From contig CM066914.1 in assembly GCA_033964015.1 (NCBI GenBank), forward strand, positions 32,719,492 to 32,783,491: a stretch of 64,000 nt of DNA. Reading direction: 5' to 3'. The DNA is from Scolanthus callimorphus (Eukaryota > Cnidaria > Anthozoa > Actiniaria > Edwardsiidae). Within the stretch, counting starts at the first letter, position 1, and each line of letters opens with the position of its first letter. This document shows, piece after piece, positions 1 to 10,700 of the stretch. The notes under the pieces were generated by a model. It saw nothing but the letters and a program-made list of their open reading frames with translations. It made no database searches and was not told where the DNA came from. A program made the translations under genes and the position numbers.

Positions 1-3000
1 TGCTCAAGAACTGTGGTTATTGTTTGTTGCAATGAGTAAGGAAGGTCTGTTGCAAGATGACATCACATCCAAAATGATAGACTACAATATGAAACACCAA
101 TTAATATTTAAATTAGATAATCACTTCCAAGTGATTATAGCATTGAAAGCATTGACACTTGTGTCTTTATCGGGCAATTATAGTAAAACGAGCCAAGATC
201 ATACACAAGTATTTTAATGCAAACAAGTGCTGTTAGATTTTCAACTTGTCATCTAGGATGCTTCATGCTAGACAACAAAATGTGGACAGATGTAAAACTA
301 TAACAAAACAAACCTGGACAAGGCTTAGTAATCGCTATCATCGCCCTCATCACTGTCAATATCTGGACAACCGTCGTCACCATGTGTTCCCTCAACCTCT
401 TTCAGAGCTTCCTGTACGCAAATGCTGCAGAGAAAACAAAAATAAAATCATTGCTTTCCTTTTTTATGACCACAATAAGAATTATCTTTAATGTGACTGC
501 TCTTTATTTTGAAATGGAAATAAACTCTGCCCGGTTTGTTTATCTAAATATTACTCTGCAAAAAATCGTAATGGAGTAAAAGTCGTACTGTAAGAACTAC
601 TTTTTATTTTTTTATAACCACCATGACAGCCATGAGATTGTAGGCACTAATGCTTTATTTAATTCCTACATATTACTAGATAAAATGTACTTACAACATA
701 TGCTGGTAAGAATGGCCGGGTCAATTTTGTGTTTGCCATTTCTATCAGTAAGATTCTTCCCCAGTAATTCATCATCTAAATAGAAGCAAGTGATAAGGAA
801 CCTCACACAAGCAGTTGGCAGTTGGCCATGGCTTTGGTGATGTGGGAGTCATAGAGGTACACTCCTTCTCCAGGACAGAGCTCAATCATCTATAATGTAA
901 AAAATGTTGTTGGTGAATACCGTGCATTGGTTGGGATAATCAAGGGGCACTTTCTATTTGACAAAAATATTTGCAGTAAATGGAAAGCACCCGAGCCTGG
1001 AGACATTCACATGATTTTTCTGTTTGAACCATTCGATTTCACCACAGGCCCTCACGGAAACTCGATCCAGAATTTTCAAATGGAAAGCACTCAAGGTTGA
1101 CTTGTTTTAATTACATCACCAGTCAACAGTCGAAGGACTAAGGCCTCTTTTAAAAAAGATGGTTCAACAGAATAAGTGTGACTGAAGTTTGCCTTTTGTC
1201 ATGGCATGGCTGGAAATTAAGAAAAATATGAGGTCGCGTTTTGGACAAAGTTTCAATTTTAAGTCACAGACTGTGAGTGACACATTAGAAACATTTAGTC
1301 ACGAAAAAGACTCACACAGGCGCAATTTCCCGCCTTGCATAGACATAACTACATACATTCAGGCCAACCGTCCCTCGGCCCGCTGAAACCGCAGTCTATG
1401 TCAGCGGCAATCTTTTCCCAGAGCCTCTCAGTAATGTGCCTTAGTGCAGCAAAATGGCAGAAAATAGATAGAAAGTAGATCTTGTTCCTTCTTCTTCGAC
1501 AAGAAATTTCTCTTCGGGAGAAATTGGAGATGAAAGCGTCAGTTGTGAACCATGCGACTTCGACAATGATTTCGTTTGTGAGACATAATAAAAATAATAA
1601 TAAATAAATTATAATAATAAATTTATTTATACACGGAATCCCTTCACTAAAATGCAGTTCTCTCCCAAGGAGCCGTGGATACAATAAATAGTAGAAATAA
1701 ATAACTATATTAAAATTATAGTAACTATAATAAGCCAAATCAGGGTTTAAGAAAAACCGCGAGAGTCCTGGGTCGAGGGGAAAAAACTTCACCGGAAGTA
1801 ATTTTCTTCCATATGTTTTACTGTAAAAAAGCTCGATTTTGAGCTCGATTAGTTGTGCTCTGGCATTGTAATTCGCAGCTTTATACGAAAATATCGAGCA
1901 CAGGATATTAGTTTAATCCTTTCTTCGCTAGAATCAAGGCAGTTTTGATCCTGAAATTATTTTCAGTTCAAGAAAACGGAGAAACGAAACTCGATGTAAG
2001 TCGCTTCTCCGTCGGTCTGTTCTCTACGGAGTGACAACATCACAGGGCACCCAATGATTATTTTCGGTAAAATATCTGTTCGGATGGGGGCCTGAGAGCT
2101 GAGCTGAAACTTTCGCTTCAGAATTTCAAGCTTTAACTTTCGTTTATAGCACAAAAAGGTTAAATTTTACTTATTTTGGGGGGATTTTTGCCGTTAAAAA
2201 GATCACCTAAAATTTTCGGATAGAGTCTTTCCCCTAGCATTTTCGGAAGACTTGATTTCAATCCCTAAAATTTTCGCAACCCAAAACTTTCAGCTACGAA
2301 ATCCGAACAGATATAAAATTTGTAGGGATTAAAAATACCCAGTTTACAGTCATTTGTATGCTCAGCAACGACTTATAATGGCATTCTGAGCTGTTTTACG
2401 GTATTGTCTCGTTGGGTGGCCCTGACATCAGTTGATATGTTCTTTTTTCCTTCAAAAGGACTATTAAAAGTCTTGTTATTTTTATAGATAAATCCGTTCT
2501 TTTCAAGCAATTTCTTCTCTATGCAGCTGTAAGTGGCTTATTCATGAAATCCTATTGAATTGAAACTCAAGAACGGCCAAGTAAAACTGCTTGCTTAAAC
2601 ACAGATTCAACCGAACTCTGTGCTGAGGCAAAAAGATTCCACTACAGAGGAGCCAGGGTTTCTTTCACCAAGATTTTTCAACAGCTCTCAGAAGAACAGT
2701 GGAAAAAGTCAATGAAACCCCTCAGCCATACTTCTTACTTGAAGCACAACACAAATGTATTGTCCACAATAGACTTAATGATGTCCTATGGCCTGTTCTG
2801 AGTGGAATTTTAGTTGTATTTAGTTGTATTTGACTGTTTTATCAGAAGTCTAACCTGTGTGATAGCTTCCCGGCGTTGGAAAGCAAATTATGGGTCAGCG
2901 GCAAAGCTCTACAAAAAGCCCCAGTCCCCCTCTCAATGAAAAACAGGAAACCCAGAAACGTGGTACTGATATGCAAAAATGGGCAGGGGTGTGTCTGTTT

Positions 3001-3177
3001 GTCCTCATAAAATAGGAATATTAGGGAAAATGCTATGGGACTGAAAGGGTTAAGAGAAGTCTGGAAAATGGACCGTATCGCCTTCTTGAAAGACCAAAAG
3101 AAAAATGGTAAGTAAACCCCTGTCGGCTCGTCAGGAAAACAACATCAGCGGCCCAACCATGGGAAACATAACCATTG
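1..3177. other. No recognised gene, 5' part of window
   Basis: AT-rich sequence in which I recognise no coding domain, RNA gene or terminal repeats. The longest frames are short, low-complexity and without family motifs. A minus-strand frame at 1349-1792 is rich in Phe, Ile and Tyr, as expected of chance ORFs in AT-rich DNA. Near 2190-2290 a short phrase resembling CTAAAATTTTCGG recurs several times, without a clear period. Confidence 0.5.
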
Positions 3178-3252
3178 ATAGTACACCATTTTCATCTCCG
3201 GATTCGCCACTCATTGTCTCTGCGCGCTTAAGTTATGGGAAGCCCGATTTTG
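3178..3252 (-). repeat. Split direct repeat B2 (3' end of Ngaro-type element)
   Basis: 75-bp copy of B at the outer 3' end. It is separated from A2 by a 79-bp spacer (3253-3331) that has no counterpart beside A1. Its outer edge is ATAGTA, matching the other end of the element. Confidence 0.88.
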
Positions 3253-3331
3253 CGGAGGCAATGAGCGGCTAAGCCGGACAGGAGAACTTGCCGGCAGTGC
3301 ATGAGCTACGTCGCCGAGGGAGGTGGGTGGG

Positions 3332-3527
3332 CCGAAAATCCTGCCTGACTTACCGGCGGTTTGCGTAGACTTGTGAAACTGCGAAGGAACCGATTTTCCA
3401 GGCCTTTAAATATGCTGGTACGCTGACGTGGCCTAGATATGGTCCGCAGGAATGTCCCTAGAGAGTATTGTAACTAATGCTTGGCGCGCGGCGTTATTTC
3501 GTGGCGGATTCTTTGATGAAAATAGTA
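3332..3527 (-). repeat. Split direct repeat A2
   Basis: Second copy of the A repeat, a constant 7695 bp from A1. It abuts and slightly overlaps B1 (3522-3596), sharing ATAGTA, as expected if B1/A2 copies the junction of a circular intermediate. Confidence 0.9.
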
Positions 3528-3596
3528 CACCATTTTCATCTCCGGATTCGCCACTCATTGTCTCTGCGCGCTTAAGTTATGGGAAGCCCGATTTTG
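3522..3596 (-). repeat. Split direct repeat B1
   Basis: 75 bp matching 3178-3252 at an offset of 344 bp. It lies just downstream of the recombinase ORF in the sense of the element. Confidence 0.88.
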
Positions 3597-3740
3597 GCTA
3601 CGGCATGTCCCATCTTACACCTGCCCTTACGTAGCTACAAGTCCTTAAATGAAAACGATAATAAATATTTTAAGCGTATTACACACTCTTGTCTCTATGT
3701 CTCCCCGAAACTCAGAAAAACCTTCTTTAAAAGTGACATA

Positions 3741-5087
3741 CTATGGAAACGCGGGCGACAAGTCTCTAAGGTTATTGTTATTGGCGTACGCTGTGGCCAA
3801 CTGGATAGCGGAAGCCTGGTTACCTGGGCTAGCGGATGTACTGCTCGCGAGGGTGGCTGCTACTTTCTCAGAGCGCATCACTTTTCCGGTCTGGGAGTAG
3901 TATTGCATCGTGGAAATAGACTTCCAACCCACGTGTCTTGCTACATCCTCTGGGTCAACGCCCAACAACGAGAGAGTGATAGCGCACCCGCTACGGAAGC
4001 TGTGCATGGTTTCGCCACTAAGAATGTTTGCCTTCTGCATGTGGGTTTTTAATCGGTTTGCGACTGCGGTGCCGATGAAAGGACTTCCGGAGACTTCCTT
4101 TGCGCCGCTTGTAACTCTGAACAGATACCCCTCCCGCAGGTTGATCTTCATAAGGTCGCACAACTTAACATATAGAGTTAGGTTGGCTACAGGGCAGATA
4201 ACGGGGTTCAGGCATTTTGTAATAGGAAATTGATTAACGTCTCCTCCACCTCTAAGGGACTTCCCAAATGTGTGGCGAAACCAAATAACAGAACCATCTT
4301 GCGAGGAGAGAAGCTCCTTTGTATAGACCCTTCCTAAGTCGGAAGCGCGGTCGCCCGCGAAAAAGTCCACGCAAAAGAACGCCAAGTCTCTAGCGTACAA
4401 AAACCTCTGGATGGGAGTGATATCCTTAGCAAGTACAAGGTTTCTGAGGTAGCTGCACAGCTTGGTCAATTTGTCAAAGAACATTGGAGTAGCCTGTTTG
4501 GGTATAACACGAGCCTCAGCCTGTTCTTCGCTAACTAGTTTGAGATATTGCTTAACCCGATGGTGAGCAGCGGGATTGCCCACACCGAGAAGCTCATTCC
4601 ACTCCCCACTTCGCCCGGCCTCGTGGAAAATAGTGCGCAGTTTCCCTATGAAGTTATCCACCGTTTTCGCGGCGAGCCTTTTGGGACAATTGCATGAAGT
4701 CGTCTTAGTGGAGCCAAAATGCTTACACGTAGGCCTATGGACCTTGGTCCGACCACTTTTGTCTTTCCAGGCGAGGAATCTGGTAATATCGTGGGGTGAG
4801 GCTGACATTACAGTTTTAGGTGTGGGGAGGGAGTAGAGAAAGTTTTCAAGTTCCTCTGCTAAACTGGACTTCTGTTTCTCGTAAGGTTTGTTGACTCTAC
4901 GTGACGCTAAGGATTCCAAACGTGCGTCCACGGAGCTGAGATCTATTTTTACCTTTCGCGCGGCGGCTACGAGTGCCTCACGACGGTAACCACATTGCTG
5001 ACAAAAATTAAAGGTCTTGTCATTAGGGTATGCACATTGAGGGCAACGTACGGCAGCAACCCAAATCCTAGGGACTTCGGGGAGAAT
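3741..5087 (-). CDS. Tyrosine recombinase with N-terminal zinc ribbon (Ngaro-type integrase)
   Basis: Integrates the circular DNA copy of the element. The C-terminal part shows tyrosine-recombinase residues: HSFRSG (H-x-x-R, near residue 370 of this exon), RHVGW (H and W of the next box) and a Y in TMQYYSQ. A region around FLYARDLAFFCVDFFAGDRASD looks like the first catalytic-arginine area. The N-terminal part holds CPQC, ten residues, then CQQC (C-x2-C-x10-C-x2-C), a zinc ribbon. The frame runs back without a stop to 5087, directly after the acceptor-like ...TTCCCTTTAG, and that is the start I chose. No ATG occurs before about residue 94, so translation probably begins on a spliced leader. 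The frame is complete with no internal stop. Its family relatives act in the nucleus (known of the family). The zinc ribbon may bind DNA or RNA (inference). Confidence 0.88.
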   Translation of the reverse strand: MLPEVPRIWVAAVRCPQCAYPNDKTFNFCQQCGYRREALVAAARKVKIDLSSVDARLESLASRRVNKPYEKQKSSLAEELENFLYSLPTPKTVMSASPHDITRFLAWKDKSGRTKVHRPTCKHFGSTKTTSCNCPKRLAAKTVDNFIGKLRTIFHEAGRSGEWNELLGVGNPAAHHRVKQYLKLVSEEQAEARVIPKQATPMFFDKLTKLCSYLRNLVLAKDITPIQRFLYARDLAFFCVDFFAGDRASDLGRVYTKELLSSQDGSVIWFRHTFGKSLRGGGDVNQFPITKCLNPVICPVANLTLYVKLCDLMKINLREGYLFRVTSGAKEVSGSPFIGTAVANRLKTHMQKANILSGETMHSFRSGCAITLSLLGVDPEDVARHVGWKSISTMQYYSQTGKVMRSEKVAATLASSTSASPGNQASAIQLATAYANNNNLRDLSPAFP

Positions 5088-5310
5088 CTAAAGGGAACAC
5101 AAAAGAGGGGTGGAAATGTGAAAAACTTAGGAAATATAAAAGATTGGGAACTGACATAAAAAATCTCGATAAGGGTGGGTCCTAAAATGGGACAACAAAT
5201 AATGACAGAAACTATGGTGTTTTATTGAGTATACATGAGAACGTTACCGGTTTCGGTACTAAGAGATCTGCACACTAAAAGTCAGTTAATAGTTTAGGGC
5301 TTAGAAGGGG

Positions 5311-7482
5311 CTATGGCACAATTCTAAAGACCCATAGGTCCCACTGGAGTGGGCGAGGCTCCCATGCAGAGACGGTAGACCTTGATGGGAACAGTAGGGT
5401 CTTTGTACAACCACGAGAACCCAACTTGAATGAGGCCGACGCTGACTGTTGGAGCAGTGGCCACCAGTAACTTCTGGGGCATAGATCCGGGACTACAATA
5501 GTATAAGGGCATCCTTGTCTGGAAAGGTGCTTGATTAAGGGGCCAACAAGAACAAAAGGCGGAAAGACATATGCATTTTCGCTGCTGTGGAGTTCCTGGG
5601 AAAAAACGTTTGTTCCTTGCGCTTGGGCACAGGGAAACCGGGAGAAGAAACGCAAAGGGCGTCCCGAGAGGGCGTGCCTCACATTGTCGGGTAATCCCAT
5701 CAGATCGATTGAGTGTGGCCCAAACGCAGTATCCACACGTTTCCAAGCATGTTCACTGAGCGCGCAATCGAGGTCGCACATAACACGCGACGAATTATCT
5801 GCTGGATTCTCTTTTGAGGGTACATAGTAAAGACTGAGGAGAATGTTTCTCTTAAACGCAAACTGGAAGATACGTTTCATTACACTGGATATTTCTGGCG
5901 ATTTCGAGACTTGTTTGTCCCAGCAAGCTAGCAGCACTTTGTTGTCAACAAACGCATCGACCCTCGTATTAGAGTGCGTGTCTAGTAGGTTCTCCAGGGT
6001 ACGTAAGAGTCCCAGAGACTCCTTTGCAGCGATGGGAAGTTTTCGCTCGCTTGTGTCCCAATAACCCCGAGTCTCGAGTGGCGCTTTTCCAGGCTCCTCT
6101 AGGCGTCCTCCCCAACCTGTATTGGACGCATCAGAAAAGGTGCGTACCTGGAGATGAAATTCCTGTTTCCACGCTAGGAATCCATCCCACGTGTCTAAGA
6201 ATTTCCAATAGGAGACCTCCTTACGCAGAGTAGTGGAGAGCTTCACCTGAAGGTGACCCTTCCCCGAGGCTTTGGTGATAGCTTGGAACACGCAGTTGGT
6301 GTATAATTTTGCCGCCGGCACAAGTAGAGAAAATGACGTGGTTTTCCCCGCAAATTTTTGCAAGTTTTTCACAGATACACTGTTTTTCTCCAAGATTGAT
6401 TCTCTAAGTGTGGCGAACTTTGTTCGCTTGTCCTGTGGGAGGATGAAAGCCTGTTTAACAGAATCACACAGGTACCCCAAAAAGCGGACAGATGTATTGG
6501 GAGTTAGGACACTTTTTTTGAGACCGATAAAGTATCCCAAAGAGATTAAAACTGAGCATGCAATAAAAGCCGCCATATTTGCTAACTGGAAGTCGGAAAA
6601 TTTGTTCGCGCATGCTCGGGGCAAACGCAGCTGACCGATGTGCCTGTCATCAATATACTGCGAGCATGGCACGCCATGTGATCTGATGAAGTGAGTTGCT
6701 GCCATGCCTACCGTATGATATATGAAGGCGCTGGCCTTCCAACCGAAGGGGAGTGTGACGTACGAAAAGTACCATCCACCCCATTCCAGTCCAAAAAACG
6801 TGGAGCTTGCCGGTTTGAGGTGGACATGGTCGTAGCCACTTTTATCATCGAACGTTGTTTGGAAGTGATTGGCGTCCACGTATCGCGGCAAATCCGTAAT
6901 GTAATCAAGTGTGAAGGGGCAGTTTTTGATCCAAAGGTTCAAAAATCGTTCGTCATGACACATTCTAGGCTTATTTGGTTCGATAGTGATGGGGAGCACG
7001 AGATGTGGGGCTTCCACTTCTCCCACCTTGCCAATTACGTTCAATGAACCATTGCGAACTCTTTCCATGATAGTGTTGGTGATGAATTTCTCGAATGACC
7101 GGCAAGATTTGGAGTTCGGAAAAATTTTCCGGGGAGGTAGAGCGCTGTAATAGGACTCTCCTTGGAATATACCTTTAAACGGCTCAAAGTAATGGCAAAT
7201 GTCCACGCCCTCAGAAATTATGGGAAGAACAAAGCGCTGATAAGGGGAATCTTTCAAAATTGTGCGCCACTGCTCAAGGCAAGAGTTAAGGTTGCCCGCA
7301 AGGTAGTGATCGGGGTGGCGAAACTTGAGCATGTCAGGGGATGCAAATACCAAGCCTTGCGCCACAGTTTCCACAGACGGGACTGGTCCGGAGTGGGTAG
7401 TGGGATTGCCTTCCCTGTTGCACCACCGAACAGATCGGAGTTGTCGTTGTTGCACATAAGACTTACACAGCTCTGAAAAAAC
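5311..7482 (-). CDS. Reverse transcriptase - RNase H of Ngaro-type element
   Basis: Copies the element RNA into DNA. RT motifs in order are the fingers region around KPRMCHDERFLN, TTFDDKSGYDHV (first catalytic Asp), LPFGWKASAF, and QYIDDRHI (the YxDD box). RNase H follows, with TFSDASNTGWGG, a Glu in AAKESLGLL, FVDNK and PSKENPADNSSR, so the D-E-D residues are present. A C-terminal tail continues to the stop at 5311. I saw no stop or frameshift. The frame is open to 7482, just after the acceptor-like CCCCGTTTTAG; a second AG ten bases downstream would give a different phase. The first ATG is at about residue 51 of this exon, inside conserved-looking sequence, so initiation on an upstream spliced exon is likelier than internal initiation. 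It lies 224 bp from the recombinase exon and 510 bp from gag. Confidence 0.9.
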   Translation of the reverse strand, partial: VFSELCKSYVQQRQLRSVRWCNREGNPTTHSGPVPSVETVAQGLVFASPDMLKFRHPDHYLAGNLNSCLEQWRTILKDSPYQRFVLPIISEGVDICHYFEPFKGIFQGESYYSALPPRKIFPNSKSCRSFEKFITNTIMERVRNGSLNVIGKVGEVEAPHLVLPITIEPNKPRMCHDERFLNLWIKNCPFTLDYITDLPRYVDANHFQTTFDDKSGYDHVHLKPASSTFFGLEWGGWYFSYVTLPFGWKASAFIYHTVGMAATHFIRSHGVPCSQYIDDRHIGQLRLPRACANKFSDFQLANMAAFIACSVLISLGYFIGLKKSVLTPNTSVRFLGYLCDSVKQAFILPQDKRTKFATLRESILEKNSVSVKNLQKFAGKTTSFSLLVPAAKLYTNCVFQAITKASGKGHLQVKLSTTLRKEVSYWKFLDTWDGFLAWKQEFHLQVRTFSDASNTGWGGRLEEPGKAPLETRGYWDTSERKLPIAAKESLGLLRTLENLLDTHSNTRVDAFVDNKVLLACWDKQVSKSPEISSVMKRIFQFAFKRNILLSLYYVPSKENPADNSSRVMCDLDCALSEHAWKRVDTAFGPHSIDLMGLPDNVRHALSGRPLRFFSRFPCAQAQGTNVFSQELHSSENAYVFPPFVLVGPLIKHLSRQGCPYTIVVPDLCPRSYWWPLLQQSASASFKLGSRGCTKTLLFPSRSTVSAWEPRPLQWDLWVFRIVP

Positions 7483-7991
7483 CTAAAACGGGGAGGACCT
7501 TAGTGAGTGCAAGGTATGGTGAAAAACGACTAAGGGAAGGACCCCACCAACCAACTCCAGACCAGAAGCCCGTCCGAAGACACGGCATGGGGTGATAAAG
7601 ATTACCCCTCTGGCCTACAGGAGGCTAGTGAAGTGTTATTATGGTATTATTATGCGTGATAATAAAAAGTCGTGCCCATCTAGCTTAAATTGACTAACAG
7701 CGAAACCAAAGAGCCACAGGTTAGAAAAAACAACGAAACGCGGGTAATACAGTGAAATACAGGAAGACCCGTATGGTAAGAATATACGGTGATCATGACA
7801 ACGTGTTAAACATGCTAAGGTGGGATAGGAAAGCGGGGAGCATGCGCATGGATAGAATATGTAGGATCTGTATCGGACACACGAGAGAGATTGAAGGAGA
7901 ACAGCGATATAGACAACGGTTAAATTTTAATGATAGGAAATATGACTGGGGAATATACAAGTATAAATACAATATATGGTTACCCCCAGGG

Positions 7992-8561
7992 CTAATACGG
8001 ATACGCGCCACGGCCTCCGCGCCCTCTTCTAAATCCCCTGTACTGACGCCTATTACCCCAAGGCTGTTGTCTGCGAAACGGGCAGAATCGGACTACGTGC
8101 AGTACACTACCGCACCCGAAGCAACCTTGATCAGAGCTCATTAACGGTGGAGGCCTGTAGGCGGCAGATGTTTGGACAGGATGAGAGGGCGTGGTCATCT
8201 GTGGGGTCTTTTCTCCAGATTTCCCTACTTTTTTCCATTTATCTGTGATGGTGGCCACTTTGCTATCCTCAGTAGATCCTACGAGCTTCTGGAGAAGGGT
8301 CCTCACGTTTCCATCGTTAAGGTGCTCTCTGAGCGCACGAAGGCATGATTCGTAATACTGTGCGTCCTTGTGACCACCAAATTTGGCGGCGTCAACAAGA
8401 ATTTCGAGAGACGATAGGGCGAGATGGGGGTCAAAAGATTCAGGCGCCCTTGCGACGGCTTTGCGCACATTCCTGAGCACCTGTTCTACGTCACCATCAG
8501 CTTTGGCTTTAGTTAGGGACTCAATCTTCTTATTAAGGCTGGCTAACTTTTGTTCCACTGT
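7992..8561 (-). CDS. Gag-like protein with CCHC zinc knuckle, main exon
   Basis: Probable nucleocapsid-like protein of the element. Residues 1-35 form a Lys/Glu-rich, coiled-coil-like stretch. The middle is a helical-looking region of about 75 residues, with alternating Leu/Ala. Near residue 150 is CFGCGSVLHVVRFC, a perfect C-x2-C-x4-H-x4-C RNA-binding knuckle. The tail is rich in Arg and Gly (RGFRRGRGGRG). There is no ATG before about residue 122, well past the helical region. The frame opens at 8561 right after the acceptor-like ATACCTTTCAG. I therefore read it as a 3' exon joined in phase 0 to the leader exon at 10701-10847. It is transcribed ahead of RT and recombinase. Assignment as gag rests on the knuckle and the position, not on full-length similarity. 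Confidence 0.82.
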   Translation of the reverse strand, partial: TVEQKLASLNKKIESLTKAKADGDVEQVLRNVRKAVARAPESFDPHLALSSLEILVDAAKFGGHKDAQYYESCLRALREHLNDGNVRTLLQKLVGSTEDSKVATITDKWKKVGKSGEKTPQMTTPSHPVQTSAAYRPPPLMSSDQGCFGCGSVLHVVRFCPFRRQQPWGNRRQYRGFRRGRGGRGAYPY

Positions 8562-8740
8562 CTGAAAGGTATATAATTGAAAGGTGACTTAGTAATGACT
8601 CAGCACATAAGTAATATACGTTGCTCTGCTGACAAGACAAAGCAACCAGGCTACGTAAGAAACAACAACGTGACTATGGAATACGCAACAATACGGGAAA
8701 ACGCACACCCAGGCTGCAGAAGACTGAGCCTTTTCTAACG

Positions 8741-10260
8741 ACATTATAGGCGGGAAATGGCGTGTCCAGGCTATTTGAAAGCGTTTAGTCGGGTCCTAAC
8801 TCATCTGGACATTTATAAGCGGTAAACAACACGCTAAACATATGTGAATTATTAGCCTCAACCGCGCCTATGTGGAAATTTATAGGCGGGAAATAACACA
8901 CTCAGCTATTTGAAAATGTTTAGCCGGCCCCTCGCTTATCTGAATAAGTGGTAAACAACACACTAAGTCACGTAAATCATTAGCCTCACCCGCGCCTATG
9001 TAAAAATTTATAGGCGGGAAATAATACACATGGCTATTTGAAAATGGTAGCCGGCCCCTCACTTATCTGAACATTTATAGGCGGGAAATCACACACCCAG
9101 GCTATTTGAACATGTTAAGCCGGGCCCGCGCCTATGTGAAAATTTATAGGTGGGAAACAACACACCCAGGCTATTTAAAAATGTTTAGCCGGACCCGCGC
9201 CTATGTGAAAATTTATAGGCGGGAAACAACACACCCAGGCTATTTAAAAATGTTTAGCCGGGCCAGCGCCTAAGTGAACATTTATAGGCGGGAAACAACA
9301 CACCCAGGCTATTTAAAAATGTTTAGCCGGACCCGCGCCTATGTGAAAATTTATAGGCGGGAAACAACACACCCAGGCTATTTAAAAATGTTTAGCCGGG
9401 CCCGCGCCTAAGTGAACATTTATAGGCGGGAAACAACACACCCAGGCTATTTAAAAATGTTTAGCCGGACCCGCGCCTATGTGAACATTTATAGGCGGGA
9501 AACAACACACCCAGGCTATTTCAAAATGCTTAGCCGGACCCGCGCCTATGTGAAAATTTATAGGCGGGAAACAACACACCCAGGCTATTTAAAATGTTTA
9601 GCCGGGCCCGCGCCTAAGTGAAAATTTATAGGCGGGAAACAACACACCCAGGCTATGTAAAAATGCTTAGCCGGACCCGCGCCTATGTGAACATTTATAG
9701 GCGGGAAACAACACACCCAGGCTATTTGAAAATGTTTAGCCGGACCCGCGCCTATGTGAACATTTATAGGCGGGAAACAACACACCCAGGCTATTTAAAA
9801 ATGCTTAGCCGGACCCGCGCCTATGTGAACATTTATAGGCGGGAAACAACACACCCAGGCTATTGGAAAATGCTTAGCCGGACCCGCGCCTAAGTGAAAA
9901 TTTATAGGCGGGAAACAACACACCCAGGCTATTTGAAAATGCTTAGCCGGACCCGCGCCTATGTGAAAATTTATAGGCGGGAAACCACACACCCAGGCTA
10001 TTTAAAAATGTTTAGCCGGACCCGCGCCTATGTGAACATTTATAGGCGGGAAACAACACACCCAGGCTATTTCAAAATGCTTAGCCGGACCCGCGCCTAT
10101 GTGAAAATTTATAGGCGGGAAACAACACACCCAGACTATTTAAAAAGGTTTAGCCGGATCCGCGCCTATGTGAAAATTTATAGGCGGGAAACAACACACC
10201 GAGGCTAAATAAAAACACCTGCGTCTATGTGAATATTTATAGGCGGTAAACAAGACTATA
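8741..10260 (-). repeat. 69-bp minisatellite, about 22 units, inside the Ngaro-type element
   Basis: Tandem units of 69 bp, nearly identical in the centre (about 9180-10190) and degenerate at both ends. Each unit contains two short inverted repeats: GCCTAT...ATAGGC, extending to CCCGCGCCTAT/ATAGGCGGG with a 2-nt bulge, and GGCTA...TAGCC. Each unit could therefore fold into two hairpins. Because 69 is a multiple of 3, many frames on both strands stay open and give a false 23-residue repeat protein. The array lies between the leader exon and gag. Confidence 0.93.
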
Positions 10261-10604
10261 AGAAAATAAGCGGGAAAACACACCCAAGCGATATGAAACT
10301 GAGCAATACCTATAGAGGATATTGTATACCAGGCAGAAGTAGTTAAGCAATTGGGCCTGCAGAGGCTAGTACTAAATGACGTGGATACACGGATAGCTAC
10401 CGACAAATATCGCGTGAAAACATATGGCTTGACTAATACCTGGACTAATTTAACGGACTAAAAATAACATACAGAGGACATAAACGAACTGACTCTAAAT
10501 ATAAATAAACTTGAACTTAAACCGTGAAACTAGAACGACAAACAGGGACCAAACTAAAGAACGGCACTACGAACTAAACTACCAAATACGCGGTGAAACT
10601 AAAC

Positions 10605-10679
10605 GGAATATATGTACATGTACAAGGAATTCTACGGAATTCTACAAGGAATATATGTACATGTACAAGGAATTCTACG
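10605..10679. repeat. Short direct repeat with 43-bp offset
   Basis: GGAATATATGTACATGTACA followed by AGGAATTCTAC occurs twice, 43 bp apart, with an extra GGAATTCTAC between. Each copy holds the palindrome TGTACATGTACA. It sits just inside the predicted intron, downstream of the leader exon on the minus strand. Confidence 0.8.
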
Positions 10680-10700
10680 CTAAAGCGAAAGAATTAATAC

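Larger units (their letters stand above)
8562..10700 (-). other. Predicted intron between leader exon and gag exon
   Basis: 2139 nt from the donor GTATTA (minus strand, at 10700) to the acceptor ACCTTTCAG (at 8562). It contains the whole 69-bp minisatellite. Support is the two splice-like sites, matched phases on both sides and the lack of a usable ATG in the gag exon. Confidence 0.5.

Noticed and set aside
1349..1792. 147-residue minus-strand ORF
   Set aside because: Low-complexity Phe/Ile/Tyr-rich translation of AT-rich DNA, no motif or splice sites.
3579..4836. Several plus-strand ORFs opposite the recombinase
   Set aside because: Shadows of the conserved minus-strand recombinase frame.
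5324..7476. Other-frame ORFs over the RT region
   Set aside because: Shadows; the minus-strand RT frame has all motifs. The ATG-starting frame at 7254-7457 would need the second acceptor and leads to an early stop.
9412..10208. Plus- and minus-strand ORFs encoding a 23-residue repeat protein (YRRETTHPGY...)
   Set aside because: The frames are open only because the minisatellite period (69 bp) is a multiple of three; both strands are open and there is no start context or unique sequence.
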